Positions 33,896 to 42,841 of a stretch of 44,798 nt of DNA are shown here, one piece after another. Position 1 is the first letter of the stretch. Every line of letters begins with the position of its first letter. A program made the translations under genes and the position numbers. The stretch is from contig NZ_CAJXTC010000041.1 in NCBI RefSeq assembly GCF_913060805.1, forward strand, positions 1 to 44,798. The letters run 5' to 3'. The notes beneath the pieces were generated by a model, which was not told the DNA's origin, made no database searches, and worked only from the letters and a program-made list of their open reading frames with translations. Origin of the DNA: an uncultured Draconibacterium sp. GTDB lineage: Bacteria > Bacteroidota > Bacteroidia > Bacteroidales > Prolixibacteraceae.

Positions 33896-34686
33896 TCGGC
33901 AAGGCAAAAAGCATCTCACATACGGTCAATGCTGTCAATTACGCCATGAAAAAGCCCGGAGCGAAGGAGATCAACCGGAATAAAGTTGCAGGCGTAACTC
34001 CCAGGGAAATTGCAACGGAGTTCAGGATCTTTCAGAACCTGAATTCCAAGTGCCAGAAGAATACCTTTTCAATGGTGCTAAGTCCATCCATTCCCGACGG
34101 TGATAAATTAAGTAACTCGGATTTTGCAAAACTGGCCGGAGACTTTCTGAAGCGCATGAAATTAGACGATCATCAATTTATTTCTTTTCTGCATACCGAT
34201 GAAAAACACAAGCACCTGCACATTTTCGTCAACCGTATTGATTTTGACGGGAAAGCGTACAAGGACCACTTTATCAGCAAAAAGGCGCAGCGTATTGCTG
34301 AAAGTGTGGCTAAAGAATGGGGATTTACTACTGCCAAAGAAATTCAGCAACAAAAAGAGCAACGACTTGGAAGCTACATAAAAGAAGCCCACCAACGGAT
34401 TTTGACAGTAATGCCCCGCGACATTAATGATTATGCCCAATTAATGGAAGAGTATGGAATTCAAACGCACAGGAGAGTTGCCTCTGATGGAAAAGTTGTT
34501 GGATTGAAATTTCAGATTGGAGAGGAAACCATAAAAGGCAGTAGTGTTGGCCGTGAGTTTAGTGCTGCCAATCTACAAAAACAGATTCTGCAAAATTATG
34601 AAATGATGTACCGTGCTGAACGAGAAAAACAAAGAAAACGAGAACAACAAAACCGTCCTTCAAGGGATTTTGGAATAAGCTTTTAA
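33892..34686 (+). CDS. MobA-type relaxase (mobilization nuclease)
   Basis: This 264-residue relaxase belongs to the MOB families of Bacteroidota mobilizable elements (MOBB/MOBP-like). The metal-binding histidine triad motif is HTDEKHKHLHIFVNRI (starting at residue 101), and the N-terminal GKAKSISHTVNAVNYAM (about 3-19) matches the family start. The relaxase nicks oriT, stays attached to the 5' end and leads the strand through a type IV system supplied by another element; no such transfer genes are in this window. It is shorter than relaxases with helicase domains. The C-terminus is basic. It overlaps mobC by four bases. Confidence 0.92.
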   Translation: MIGKAKSISHTVNAVNYAMKKPGAKEINRNKVAGVTPREIATEFRIFQNLNSKCQKNTFSMVLSPSIPDGDKLSNSDFAKLAGDFLKRMKLDDHQFISFLHTDEKHKHLHIFVNRIDFDGKAYKDHFISKKAQRIAESVAKEWGFTTAKEIQQQKEQRLGSYIKEAHQRILTVMPRDINDYAQLMEEYGIQTHRRVASDGKVVGLKFQIGEETIKGSSVGREFSAANLQKQILQNYEMMYRAEREKQRKREQQNRPSRDFGISF

Positions 34687-34690
34687 TATC

Positions 34691-34999
34691 ATGAGAAAAA
34701 ATTTATCGCAACAAAAATTACTGGAGATTTTAACTTCCGAAATTGAAACATTGAAGCAAACCACGGAGAATATAAATGAGATTGCTCCTGAAATTGACAG
34801 GCAATTACAGATTCTAAAGACAACCAAATTAAAATATGATATAAACACCGATAAGCTGGAGCAGCTTCTGGAGGATCATAAACGGAAATTGGAAAAGAGT
34901 GTTGTTATTCCGCATTGGTTTTTATGGGTACTCGCAGGAATTATGATTTGGATGATTATTCAGAATGTGGTTTATATATATTTGAAAGCACCGATATAA
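34691..34999 (+). CDS. Coiled-coil membrane protein of the mobilization operon
   Basis: This 102-residue protein has a long heptad-rich coiled coil (about 5-72) and a single C-terminal transmembrane helix (about 76-97, IPHWFLWVLAGIMIWMI). Such small proteins are frequently found directly after the relaxase gene in Bacteroidota elements and may connect the relaxosome to the membrane or coupling protein; this is inferred from position. It starts four bases after the relaxase stop and is the last gene of the element. Confidence 0.8.
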   Translation: MRKNLSQQKLLEILTSEIETLKQTTENINEIAPEIDRQLQILKTTKLKYDINTDKLEQLLEDHKRKLEKSVVIPHWFLWVLAGIMIWMIIQNVVYIYLKAPI

Positions 35000-35174
35000 A
35001 ATTTTGTTTGTGGTCTAACAGAGAATCATGTATAACGTCTAATATAAATGCCCCTAAAGCCCAACGAAAGCATTATCAACAACAGCTTTGATCGTAGAAG
35101 AATTGCCCCTAACAATACAAAGATGCAGCAATTCTGCAAAATACTTTTTTGATTAAAACTTCTTTAAATTTATT

Positions 35175-35209
35175 ACGGGTAAGATTTAGAAATCTTACCC
35201 GTTATTTCT
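35175..35209. terminator. Hairpin at the right end of the element
   Basis: ACGGGTAAGATTT (35175-35187) and AAATCTTACCCGT (35190-35202) pair perfectly over 13 bp (loop about two to four bases). It sits between the convergent mobilization operon and the outer-membrane protein gene and could terminate both. The T-run is weak. The rest of 35000-35287 holds no gene. Confidence 0.6.
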
Positions 35210-35287
35210 ACAATTTGTAATAAGTTTACTGTTGCCCTATTCATAATCTCTCCTAGAAAACAGAGGGAGATCAAGTGTAAATAATTA

Positions 35288-35863
35288 CTAAAACAGTAAA
35301 CCCACAATTCCAATCCCGATAGCAAAAATATTTCCGCTGTAGGATGTGTCGGATTCTTTTTCGTTGATGTCCATCATATGGTATCCGGCTTCGAAGGTTA
35401 TTCCCAGGTGAGATTTAACCGGTACAACAATGCCGGCACCAAGAAATATGTCTGTCCCGGAACCTTCTGAATTACCTGAACCATAATCAACACTCATACC
35501 ATAGTACCTTAGGCCTATATCAAAATAGGGGAATGCAGTACTTTTCTCGTTACCAAAGGCATAACCTATTTGCGGTCCAAGGCCAATGTTATTGCTTTTG
35601 TAATCACCTTGTTTTTCGTGGGCAAACTCAAGCCCGCCACCGATAAAGAAGTTTTTGCCTACAAAATAGTTAACACTTGGCGAAAGATTAAATGTACTGG
35701 CATTATTGCCATCGTAATCTTCGAAAAGTTCGCCTCCCTGGCTGGTAAAACTTGCTACGCCGGAGATAAAGGTTGCACCTTTGTCAACGGCAAATTCCTG
35801 AGCAAATAAACTGCTTGTACTTACTAAAAGTGCAAACGCGAATAATAAAGGTTTTAATTTCAT
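35288..35863 (-). CDS. Small outer-membrane beta-barrel protein
   Basis: This 191-residue protein has a signal peptide (MKLKPLLFAFALLVSTSSLFAQ, in parts MKLKPLLFAFAL and LVSTSSLFAQ; cleavage near 21) followed by alternating beta-strand sequence (VNYFVGKNFFIGGGLEFA, GPQIGYAFG, FPYFDIGLRYYG, GAGIVVPVKSHLGITFEAGYHM). It ends with hydrophobic residues and a C-terminal phenylalanine (GLLF), as in eight-stranded OmpA/OmpX-like barrels. The Pfam group is likely OMP_b-brl. Function unknown. It is on the minus strand, downstream of and separate from the RHS operon, from which a hairpin at 35944-35971 divides it. Confidence 0.85.
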   Translation of the reverse strand: MKLKPLLFAFALLVSTSSLFAQEFAVDKGATFISGVASFTSQGGELFEDYDGNNASTFNLSPSVNYFVGKNFFIGGGLEFAHEKQGDYKSNNIGLGPQIGYAFGNEKSTAFPYFDIGLRYYGMSVDYGSGNSEGSGTDIFLGAGIVVPVKSHLGITFEAGYHMMDINEKESDTSYSGNIFAIGIGIVGLLF

Positions 35864-35943
35864 TTGATAAATCTTAAGTTAATTGTATTTGTTTTTTGAT
35901 GAATCGAAATTCTTCTTTTCACAGATTTATTAGTTTATAATAA

Positions 35944-35971
35944 CAAGATGCAAGCTGAGGCTTGCATCTTG
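35944..35971 (-). terminator. Hairpin terminator downstream of the RHS operon
   Basis: CAAGATGCAAGC (35944-35955), loop TGAG, GCTTGCATCTTG (35960-35971): a perfect 12-bp stem 89 bases after the last gene of the minus-strand operon. The minus-strand downstream sequence (TTATTATAAAC) is only moderately T-rich. Confidence 0.65.
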
Positions 35972-36060
35972 CTTCTAGTTCTTTTATCAAGCCTGCAGAC
36001 TAATCATAGTTTACAAAGCTGTGCCAGAGTTGGGATAAAATGATTTTCAAAATATTACAA

Positions 36061-36696
36061 TTAGTTATCCGTCCTAGAATAAATTTCAGAATTTAAATAA
36101 ATTGTTGAAAAATGTATAACAGTCCATAATCTAATTAATGGATCATCAAAATCCAGTTTGTCATGAGAATAGTGATACCCTCCTATAAGTGTTGGTGTTA
36201 TATCCCCAGCGGTAACGATCGTCTCAAAATAATCTTCTAATACTGGATAATTTTCACTTAGATATTTTAGTAATTTAATAAATCTGCTTCTGGGGTTTAT
36301 TTCATATATGTTATATGTCTTGGCAAAATCCATATTTCTGGAATTTGTAACGTTCCATATCTCATTACCAAGCGCGGACTCAATAAACTTATTAGAAATA
36401 ATGGAATCAGATTTTGATATAGTTTGTAAAAGTTTATTAATTGATAATGGATCATAACCCTTTAATTTTTCACAAAATAAATGATAGGCCATTTTTGCGA
36501 CATCAACTTGTTCTTGCTTCATTATTGCCGTATCAAAACGGGCAATAAATTCTTCTAAATACTGTATTTCTTCTAAGCTGAATTTTTTTTGCATAATTAC
36601 AACATCTCCCAACTCCGGTTGAGATTTCTCGATACCACAACTTAAATTTATAAATAATAGTAGCATCATCTTCAATATAATCAATACCCTAACCAT
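36061..36696 (-). CDS. Putative lipoprotein, candidate immunity protein for the RHS C-terminal domain
   Basis: This protein of about 211 residues has no family that I recognise. From the ATG at 36696 it has a lipoprotein signal peptide (MVRVLIILKMMLLLFINLSC; lipobox NLSC, cysteine 20). An earlier in-frame ATG at 36735 adds 13 residues and would fit less well. The mature part is mainly helical and acidic (IQYLEEFIARFDTAI, LLQTISKSDSIISNKF), with a conserved-looking YHYSHDKLDFDDPLIRLW near the end. Its start overlaps the end of the RHS gene by 16 bases, as expected for a toxin-immunity pair. The region is more AT-rich than the RHS core, as is usual for swapped toxin-immunity cassettes. The immunity role is inference from context. 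Confidence 0.6.
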   Translation of the reverse strand: MVRVLIILKMMLLLFINLSCGIEKSQPELGDVVIMQKKFSLEEIQYLEEFIARFDTAIMKQEQVDVAKMAYHLFCEKLKGYDPLSINKLLQTISKSDSIISNKFIESALGNEIWNVTNSRNMDFAKTYNIYEINPRSRFIKLLKYLSENYPVLEDYFETIVTAGDITPTLIGGYHYSHDKLDFDDPLIRLWTVIHFSTIYLNSEIYSRTDN

Positions 36697-39600
36697 TTGT
36701 AAAAATCGTTGAAATGTTTTGCTGGAACTCCCCATTGAAATGAACTATTTTTCTGAACGACCCAATGTTCATCCCCCAAAATTCCTAATACTCTATCTAT
36801 ATTTATTCCACCTCCAATATTAATTTTTGAATGAAGATAACCATTCTTATTTCTGGTAGCAAATAAATCCAAGAATGTACTCATCTTTGTTTTTCCAAAT
36901 CTTAATTTAACATTACCGGAGTGAAAACCTTGAATAGTGGACCCCCTATACCAAGCTTCGTTTGTAAAAACTTTGGTCATATCTAGAACTCCATCACCAT
37001 ACATATTCTCATATCTCATCCATTTATAAATATGTGCTGTATTATGAGCTCTGCTGTGCGCCGTAAAATCAATTTGCCCAGGTGTTGTTGGTGTCGAAAA
37101 TCCATCAGTCGAAGCCAACATATTCAGGTAGTCATAGTCCTCAGAACATAAATTTATAGAGCCATCCCAAAATCCTCTGCCATCCAAGGTTGCACTGATT
37201 CCACCGGCCAAGCCTCCAATTAGTCCTCCAGAAGCCCCTCCTATTAATCCATTGCCAAGACCAGAAACTAGTGAATTTCCAAATCCTTGTCCATTTATAA
37301 GCCCATTACCAAAGCCAGAAGTAAAACCACTAGAGAAGCCAGCGCCACCGCCGATTGCAGCCCCAGAACCGAAACTTGATGCTGCAGATAGTGCTGTTGA
37401 CGAACCTGCAAATCCTGCTCCGAACGAACCTCCAGCTATAGCCGAACTTATTCCTGCTCCTACTCCCGCACCTAGAGCACCAGCAGCCGCACCAACGCCA
37501 AAATGGCCTAATCCTTTCCAACTAAATTCGGCACCATTCGCAAGCCAGTTCGAAACACCTCCAATAACAGCACCAACAATAAGGTGAATAAACTCTCCAT
37601 TTGGGTCATTATATTTCAACGGATTATTTAAACAATAAGAATATCTGTTGAAGTTCTGTGTAAAGTCAGCCAATTGCACATTCTCATCAGGACTTAAAAA
37701 TCTTCCCACCAAGGGATCGTACAAACGTCCATTCATATTCACAATATTAAAATACGAAAGGTGTTCGTGCCCTGTAAAGCCACGATCAGCCGTTAAATCC
37801 GGTTCGCTGTTTAAAGTATAGCTCCAGTCGTCTTTGTCGCGTCGGCGACCCCAGGCATCAAAACTGTACTCGGCAGTTACCGTATTCGATGTATTTACCT
37901 TATGGGTAATATTGCCGAGGTAATCACGCAGTAAGTAATAGTAGTTAGTAGTTGAGCCAACCTTTTCGGCAACTACGGGTGCCGAGTAAGCATCGCCACC
38001 AATCCATGTAAATTCGGTAGTTGTGCTTCCTTCGGTTTCTTTTATATAACGGCTGCCTACATACCAACGGGTAAGTACAGTGCTTCCCAAATCGGTAATC
38101 AGCATTTTGCAACGTTGATTGTCGCTGTTATAAGTGAATGCAGCGTGATAGTCGTCTTCGTCGATGGTACTAACCTGCTCAAAAGAGGTATAAGTTGCCA
38201 CCTGGTCGGCCGATGGGATAACCTGGTTGCCCGAGTTAATTTCGGTTACGGCAAATGGTTTGGTGGCATGTCCGTAGGTATAAGTGCCCGGCCCCAAATC
38301 GCTTTTGGTCGATATATTGCCATTACTTTCGTAAGCCATGGTAAGGTTTTGCGGTCCGCTAACCCCGGTTAACCTGTCGAGGTTATCGTAGGTAAAGGTT
38401 TCGGTTTTACTGCGCAGGTAATTTTGCCGCGAGTAAAGGTTGCCGGTGGAAGCCGTAAAATTGTAGCGGTAATCCTGCCGGTAGGTTGAACTAACCTTGG
38501 CTTTTGAGTAAGTCGGGTAACCGTAACTATCGAATCCAAACTCTCCAACTAAGCTGGCTCCATAAGTTGCGCCTGTAACCTGCTGACGGGCATTCATAGT
38601 ATTGATGGTATACCGGGTTGAACCACCTGCCGAAATTGAAGCCAGGTAACCATAGCTGTTGTAGTTATTGGTTTCTACAATTCCCGAAGGGTGGGTGCGT
38701 GTGCTTAAGCGCCCTTTTGTATCGTAAGTAAACGAAGTTGACAATGCCGATTGCCCCGGAATGGTTTCACCAATGGTTGAAATCCTGCCTTTACTGTCGT
38801 ATGTATAACTGCGGCTTACGCTGCCCGGCGAAGAAATTCCGGTTAATTGTTCGTTACTGTTGTAGGTGTACGAAGTGGTACCTTCAGGCGTAACCTTTGA
38901 ACTTACACGGCCATCGGTATTATAGTTATAGGTTGTGGTCTGGTTACGTGCATTCTTTTGGGTTTTTAAGTTTCCAAAAGCATCGTAAGTATAAATTATT
39001 GTTCCGGCACTTGGATCAACTAGTTTGGTTTGGTTGCCTGCTACATCGTATTCCATACTTGTAACTGCCCCGCCCGGCGAGTTAATCGTTTTCAACTTCC
39101 CGTTGGGGTAGTAGGCATAGGTAATATCGCCTCCGTTATCGTGGGCTGTGGTCAACAAACCCTGGCTGTCGGTTTCTTTCCAACTGCTTTTTCCACCGGT
39201 TGTCTCTGTTACCCGGTTCGAAGAGTAGGCATAGGTTGTATTCTTTCCTGATGGCCGGGTAATTCCGGTAATCCTGCCATAACTATCGTACGAATGGGTA
39301 TTCCATTGCGTAGGAGAAGTGGAAGTGCTTGGTTCGGAAACACGGTACAACTGGCCTTTGGTATTGTATTCGGTAGCAGTATAAATATACGAGCCACTAA
39401 AACCACGTACGTCGCTCCGGATTTCACGCCCCAGTTTATCGTGCCATATTTTACTCAGGGAACCATCGTTGCCCGATTGTTGAATGTAGTAGCAAGCATA
39501 CGAAGGACCTCCCGATAAGCCCCAGGGGTAACTGGTTGTAGTAACAAAACCATCGGCCAGTGTTTCGGTAAGCTGCCGCCCCATGTTATCGTAGGTATAA

Positions 39601-42600
39601 GAGGTGGTGTTGTCCAGGTAGTCTTCTTCAGACGATAACCTGCCATAGCTATCGTAAGTCATGGTAGTAACATGGCTCATAGGATCGGAAATGGTTTTTA
39701 CCCTGACTCCGTTGGTTTCGTAAGTGTAATTGGTTTGTTGAGCTCCAACACCACTGGCATACAAATACAATTGTTTCAGGTTACCATTACTGTAATAATC
39801 ATGGTTTTTATAATAATACTTATCAGTTCCCTCATGATATCTTATGAAGTCCGGTTTTAAAATACCGTCGGTGTAATACGTGTAAGTTACCGTATTAGTA
39901 ATCGTTGTTTCACCTGATTTTTGATATTCAACTTCTGAGCTGTTCAGTTTACCGATATACCAGTTAGTGGCATCGTTGGTGTAATTGTTTGTTGTAGTTT
40001 CGGTAACACCATTGTTAAAACTTTTCTCAATTTCTGTAGCATTACCATAAGTGTCGTAGGTAAAAGAGGTGGTTACACTGTGATCTGTTAAACTGTTTGT
40101 TTGGGTTGATGAAGAAATATATGGTAATATAGCGCTACCCGTCGTGGTTTTATAAGTCCAGGTATTCGACACCGAATTTAAGGTAGTACTACCGGCTTTA
40201 TTAACCGTTGATGTCAGGGTTGGGAAATATTTACTGGTATTGTAACCGTAACTGGTTTCAGTACTCATATTATTGGCCACATCGGTAACCGTTTGTTTGG
40301 TGTGGCACAAAAATCCTTTTCCTTGTCTGTGTATTTTTGCTCCCTCAAATTTGTAGGTTGTTGTATTCTGTGAGCCTCTGCCGTTATCAGATAATACTGA
40401 TTTTACAACCTGCAGTGGTCCCTGAAAATCCATGACCGGAAAGGATGCCCCTGAACCTTTCACATAGGTTGTCCCATATTCTGCAATCGATTGGTAACTG
40501 ATCTCCGTTAACTGATCCAGACCATTACCAACCCTTTCTAATAGAATATTGTTTTTGCTTCCCGATTTATAAATCTGATAGCCGTTCCACCAGGCTGGTT
40601 CTCCATCGGTACAGAGGAAGTCAGTCCTTCCGTCCCCATCGTAATCTGCAAGGTAATAATTATGTGTGGCCACCGGATAGTTGGATAAGGAATGAGAATA
40701 AAAATCCGATCCTTCATCTTTAGAAATATAGTAATAGGAGCCATCCCAGCTGTCATCCGCAGATGTTACCATTAAATCTGAAGCTCCATCGCCATTAAAA
40801 TCTCCAATTCTTAAATAGTCATCTTTCAGGTTGCTTCTTTTTTGCGGGATTGAATTGATCTGAAAATCAGTACCGGTTGATAACCTGACCTGCCAGTTTG
40901 ACCAATCATATTCTGTGCTGCCATTTTTATAACCATATGCAAAAATGTCGACTTTGCCATCTGCATTAAAATCACCGAGAGAAAAAAAGTGATTTTTTGT
41001 TGGAATGGTAGAACTGTATATTTGAACTAATGTTGATCCGTTAAATTCCCAGATTTTTACGCCGTCATCATCGAAACTCCATATGTCTGCTTTTCCATCA
41101 CCGTTAAAATCTCCACTAATTACCTCGTCGGATAATGAGCTATTGGTTCCTGATGCTTTAAGGGACATTGTTAATGTCAATTGACCTGAGGAGTTAGCAA
41201 AGGAATAGATCCTCCAATTTCCATTTGGATCATTTATAAACGCGTCATTTATGCCATCTCCGTTATAGTCGGCACCTGATAACTGATTATCTTCCTCTTG
41301 CTTATCTGTTCTTCTCTTTTTCTTTCCTGAATAACCAGTTTCGTCACTATTAGTCATTGTCCCAAAGGCCAGCGAGGATGTAAATGCAGAACCTGTACTT
41401 ACTATAAATCGATAGGTTGAAGATGAACCACTTTGGGTTTCATATAAAATATCATCTTTCCCATCTCCATTTAAATCAACAATTGTTAGGTCTCCAACTG
41501 TGCCAAAGCTAAAAGAAGTGTTGCCATAGGCATAATTGAAATTGTCATTACCATCTCCATAATACATTTTGTATCCTGTCCACGATGCATATTCATTTGG
41601 CAGACATAGAAAATCGGCTTTCCCATCACCATTAAAGTCACCTGTAAGCATGGTCGATTTGTAGGTGACATAGCTATGTGATGTATTATACTCAGTTTGA
41701 CTGAAGGAAACAGCATCAGGAGATTGATAACTAAACGCAGTAGAGTTATACCTGCTTGAACCAATTCCATACTCAATTATCTCGTTTAGTACAGAGTGCC
41801 TGTTATAACTGCTGTTTGGATAATTGTATTTAAATTCATATTTCTTAACAACATTGGAATTGTACTCAATCTCAATCTTGTCAAGAATGAGTTTTTGCTC
41901 CAGCGTTGCACCAAGAAGATACGAAGTGCTTATGTCAGATCTTTCTTTGTAAAAGAAAGTAATAGTATTGGGACCGTAGGTAATTTCACCTATATAATTA
42001 TGGCCATTTTGTTTGAAGTAGGAATAATTCATTGTGTTGCCATAGACATCCGTCGCTTTATTGATGTACCAGCTAACAGTTTCGTCGTAGCCATCAATCG
42101 TTTGATCGGCATCAGTATCGTATCCATACTGACAGGTAATACCTCCTTTTGTTTTTACTTCAAACTTGTCTGCTCCGTAAGAACCGGTATAACATGTAAC
42201 TTTACTTATGGCGTCATTCTCCGTTCTATACTGCGAGCCGTTTCCTCCATATGTCCCCGAAGTACATACCAGTCTTTGACCGTCAAGTGAAAATCGATCA
42301 GTTAGTGATAAATCCACTCCTTCAAATGCCGAGTCATAATAGTAAGTTTTAGGGCTTCTGGTAATAACCGAAAGTCCATTGATTTGCCATCCATAGCCTG
42401 CAATACCAGATCCGGCCAGGCTATTGTAGTTTATCGAAATGGAAGGCTGTAGTCCTGCTACTCCCGGAGGTATATCTAAAGGAATAGAATAAGTTGCTCC
42501 ACCTACAGGATTTACATTGAAGCTTCCGCTTGTGGTTCCAACCATGTAGGAGGTATTTAATGACCTGGTTTCAGGATCAACTACTGTATAGTTGTACGAA

Positions 42601-42812
42601 ACGCTTCCTGTCACCACAGGATCAACAATTTCAGCAGTCATAGTGCCACCACTCGGGGTGTAAGAATAGTTCGGGCCAAATGTTATGCTGTTTCTGGCCT
42701 GATGGGTTTGAGTACCGGATTCAGAAGAAGCTAACGTAATGTCAAACTCTTGTGCATAACCAGTGCTAATACCCATCATTAATATGATGAATAAAACATG
42801 TATTTGCTTCAT
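36681..42812 (-). CDS. Giant SpvB/FG-GAP/RHS-repeat secreted protein with variable C-terminal domain
   Basis: This 2043-residue protein has a signal peptide (MKQIHVLFIILMMGISTGYA), a SpvB/TcdB N-terminal-like domain (about 95-350, with GGATYSIPLDIPPGVAGLQPSIS in parts: GGATYSIPLDIPP, then GVAGLQPSIS), seven FG-GAP/VCBS-type D-x-D/N-G-D-G-x-x-D units (about 390-730, for example DFNGDGKAD), many YD/RHS repeats (about 835-1690) and the RHS core end (PLVGRFLSPDENVQLADF then NRYSYCLNNPLKYNDPNGE, to about 1733). Then come a Gly/Ala-rich hydrophobic stretch (about 1737-1877) and an unrecognised domain (about 1878-2043). RHS repeats form a hollow shell that holds a C-terminal toxin until release. The signal peptide suggests a periplasmic or surface location; no T9SS domain is present on this protein. 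Confidence 0.9.
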   Translation of the reverse strand: MKQIHVLFIILMMGISTGYAQEFDITLASSESGTQTHQARNSITFGPNYSYTPSGGTMTAEIVDPVVTGSVSYNYTVVDPETRSLNTSYMVGTTSGSFNVNPVGGATYSIPLDIPPGVAGLQPSISINYNSLAGSGIAGYGWQINGLSVITRSPKTYYYDSAFEGVDLSLTDRFSLDGQRLVCTSGTYGGNGSQYRTENDAISKVTCYTGSYGADKFEVKTKGGITCQYGYDTDADQTIDGYDETVSWYINKATDVYGNTMNYSYFKQNGHNYIGEITYGPNTITFFYKERSDISTSYLLGATLEQKLILDKIEIEYNSNVVKKYEFKYNYPNSSYNRHSVLNEIIEYGIGSSRYNSTAFSYQSPDAVSFSQTEYNTSHSYVTYKSTMLTGDFNGDGKADFLCLPNEYASWTGYKMYYGDGNDNFNYAYGNTSFSFGTVGDLTIVDLNGDGKDDILYETQSGSSSTYRFIVSTGSAFTSSLAFGTMTNSDETGYSGKKKRRTDKQEEDNQLSGADYNGDGINDAFINDPNGNWRIYSFANSSGQLTLTMSLKASGTNSSLSDEVISGDFNGDGKADIWSFDDDGVKIWEFNGSTLVQIYSSTIPTKNHFFSLGDFNADGKVDIFAYGYKNGSTEYDWSNWQVRLSTGTDFQINSIPQKRSNLKDDYLRIGDFNGDGASDLMVTSADDSWDGSYYYISKDEGSDFYSHSLSNYPVATHNYYLADYDGDGRTDFLCTDGEPAWWNGYQIYKSGSKNNILLERVGNGLDQLTEISYQSIAEYGTTYVKGSGASFPVMDFQGPLQVVKSVLSDNGRGSQNTTTYKFEGAKIHRQGKGFLCHTKQTVTDVANNMSTETSYGYNTSKYFPTLTSTVNKAGSTTLNSVSNTWTYKTTTGSAILPYISSSTQTNSLTDHSVTTSFTYDTYGNATEIEKSFNNGVTETTTNNYTNDATNWYIGKLNSSEVEYQKSGETTITNTVTYTYYTDGILKPDFIRYHEGTDKYYYKNHDYYSNGNLKQLYLYASGVGAQQTNYTYETNGVRVKTISDPMSHVTTMTYDSYGRLSSEEDYLDNTTSYTYDNMGRQLTETLADGFVTTTSYPWGLSGGPSYACYYIQQSGNDGSLSKIWHDKLGREIRSDVRGFSGSYIYTATEYNTKGQLYRVSEPSTSTSPTQWNTHSYDSYGRITGITRPSGKNTTYAYSSNRVTETTGGKSSWKETDSQGLLTTAHDNGGDITYAYYPNGKLKTINSPGGAVTSMEYDVAGNQTKLVDPSAGTIIYTYDAFGNLKTQKNARNQTTTYNYNTDGRVSSKVTPEGTTSYTYNSNEQLTGISSPGSVSRSYTYDSKGRISTIGETIPGQSALSTSFTYDTKGRLSTRTHPSGIVETNNYNSYGYLASISAGGSTRYTINTMNARQQVTGATYGASLVGEFGFDSYGYPTYSKAKVSSTYRQDYRYNFTASTGNLYSRQNYLRSKTETFTYDNLDRLTGVSGPQNLTMAYESNGNISTKSDLGPGTYTYGHATKPFAVTEINSGNQVIPSADQVATYTSFEQVSTIDEDDYHAAFTYNSDNQRCKMLITDLGSTVLTRWYVGSRYIKETEGSTTTEFTWIGGDAYSAPVVAEKVGSTTNYYYLLRDYLGNITHKVNTSNTVTAEYSFDAWGRRRDKDDWSYTLNSEPDLTADRGFTGHEHLSYFNIVNMNGRLYDPLVGRFLSPDENVQLADFTQNFNRYSYCLNNPLKYNDPNGEFIHLIVGAVIGGVSNWLANGAEFSWKGLGHFGVGAAAGALGAGVGAGISSAIAGGSFGAGFAGSSTALSAASSFGSGAAIGGGAGFSSGFTSGFGNGLINGQGFGNSLVSGLGNGLIGGASGGLIGGLAGGISATLDGRGFWDGSINLCSEDYDYLNMLASTDGFSTPTTPGQIDFTAHSRAHNTAHIYKWMRYENMYGDGVLDMTKVFTNEAWYRGSTIQGFHSGNVKLRFGKTKMSTFLDLFATRNKNGYLHSKINIGGGINIDRVLGILGDEHWVVQKNSSFQWGVPAKHFNDFYKWLGY

Positions 42813-42841
42813 TTTAATTGAATAAATGTTTGTTAGGTGAT

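Noticed and set aside
37252-37587. A Pro/Ala-rich 111-codon frame on the plus strand
   Set aside because: It is the mirror of the Gly/Ala-rich pre-toxin segment of the RHS protein; the proline richness comes from reading glycine codons in reverse.
41796-42290. A 164-codon frame on the plus strand inside the RHS gene
   Set aside because: It is antisense to the conserved SpvB-like region, lacks motifs, and its composition is that of a shadow frame.
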